Positions 63,813-64,000 of a DNA stretch of 64,000 nucleotides are shown here, one piece after another. Positions within the stretch are counted from its first letter, which is position 1, and the number at the start of each line of letters is the position of its first letter. Origin of the DNA: Roseiarcus sp963726105 (GTDB lineage Bacteria > Pseudomonadota > Alphaproteobacteria > Rhizobiales > Beijerinckiaceae); the NCBI GenBank assembly GCA_963726105.1, contig CAVSBJ010000005.1, positions 62,001 to 126,000 on the forward strand, read 5' to 3'. The position numbers were made by a program, and so were the translations under genes. The notes under the pieces were generated by a model. That model worked only from the letters and a program-made list of their open reading frames with translations, was not told the DNA's origin and ran no database searches.

Positions 63813-64000
63813 TGACTCCATTTCAATATGAGCGCGCTTCTGACGTGGGCGCCGCGCTCGCGGCGGGCGGGCGCGGCGGCGCGCAATATCTGGGCGGCGG
63901 GACCAATCTTGTCGACCTCATGCGCGAGACCATCGAGCGACCTGAGACGCTGGTGGATGTGACCGGACTCTCGCGGGACATCGAGGAAATTCAAGGTGGC
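63812..64000 (+). CDS. Xanthine dehydrogenase-type FAD subunit (partial)
   Basis: Only the first 63 residues are in the window. They start MTPFQYERASDVGAALAAG and contain the FAD-binding loop AQYLGGGTNLVDLMRETIER of the PCMH-fold medium subunit. The protein belongs to the same molybdenum hydroxylase as the preceding [2Fe-2S] gene, which it overlaps by 1 bp. It would feed electrons to FAD in a three-subunit enzyme with the molybdenum subunit downstream. The gene runs past the window end. Confidence 0.9.
   Translation, partial: MTPFQYERASDVGAALAAGGRGGAQYLGGGTNLVDLMRETIERPETLVDVTGLSRDIEEIQGG

Noticed and set aside
1..64000. CRISPR array or phage region
   Set aside because: No regularly spaced repeats and no phage structural genes were seen on either strand.

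Overview
The window looks like a chromosomal segment of a GC-rich alphaproteobacterium of the order Hyphomicrobiales (Rhizobiales). Supporting signs are the F0 ATP synthase operon atpI-B-E with paired b' and b genes and no F1 genes nearby, Irr-type iron control elements in front of efeUOB, a DmeR/DmeF metal-efflux pair, an intracellular PHB depolymerase, separate glyQ and glyS, and a thrC / M16 peptidase / GNAT / GGDEF-EAL string. A Beijerinckiaceae- or Methylocystaceae-like origin seems plausible, but the sequence alone does not fix a genus.

Layout. 0.1-6.9 kb: a receiver-less winged-helix regulator, RNase D, RNase PH, glyQS, then folE with a DHFR-like gene. 7.0-9.4 kb: a secreted GH88-like enzyme with a PEP-CTERM tail, followed by an IS630 element with TA duplications and a frameshifted transposase. 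9.5-12.0 kb: Ku, RNase T2 and a secreted unknown. 12.2-18.1 kb: F0 genes, glmM and pgm. 18.4-21.7 kb: ccmCDG and a tannase/feruloyl esterase. 21.9-26.8 kb: minCDE, phaZ, monothiol glutaredoxin, moaA. 27.1-33.1 kb: a small membrane protein, a 1-kb stretch without a gene, efeUOB, a glycosyltransferase. 33.4-40.0 kb: Zn-alcohol dehydrogenase, LapA-like and HdeD-like membrane proteins, a broken DUF6460-like gene, clpB, DUF6489, GT25. 40.1-46.3 kb: the overlapping operon thrC-M16-GNAT-GGDEF/EAL. 46.5-54.1 kb: a cyclopropane synthase, a YbjQ-like protein, rpsO-pnp, vapBC, ProX, a thioredoxin-TPR protein and a LON-domain protein. 54.1-56.7 kb: a small low-GC accessory patch in which an IS256 element splits a secreted serine protease gene. 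56.7-64 kb: a symporter-hybrid histidine kinase, dmeRF, a decayed IS1182-like transposase and the start of a xanthine-dehydrogenase-type operon that leaves the window.

How it works together. Most genes are housekeeping: translation, ATP synthesis, precursor sugars, cytochrome c maturation, division-site placement and protein quality control. Accessory functions centre on metals (EfeUOB under two Irr-type boxes; DmeRF with a G-tract operator) and on cell-surface or secreted products.

No clearly new multi-gene system is visible. The most informative non-routine signals are the reconstructable protease gene split by IS256 with an exact 8-bp target duplication, the paired ICE motifs at efeUOB, a GGDEF-EAL protein with both signature motifs degenerate, and several single-base frameshifts, including one in pnp. 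Those frameshifts should be checked as possible assembly errors before being read as biology.
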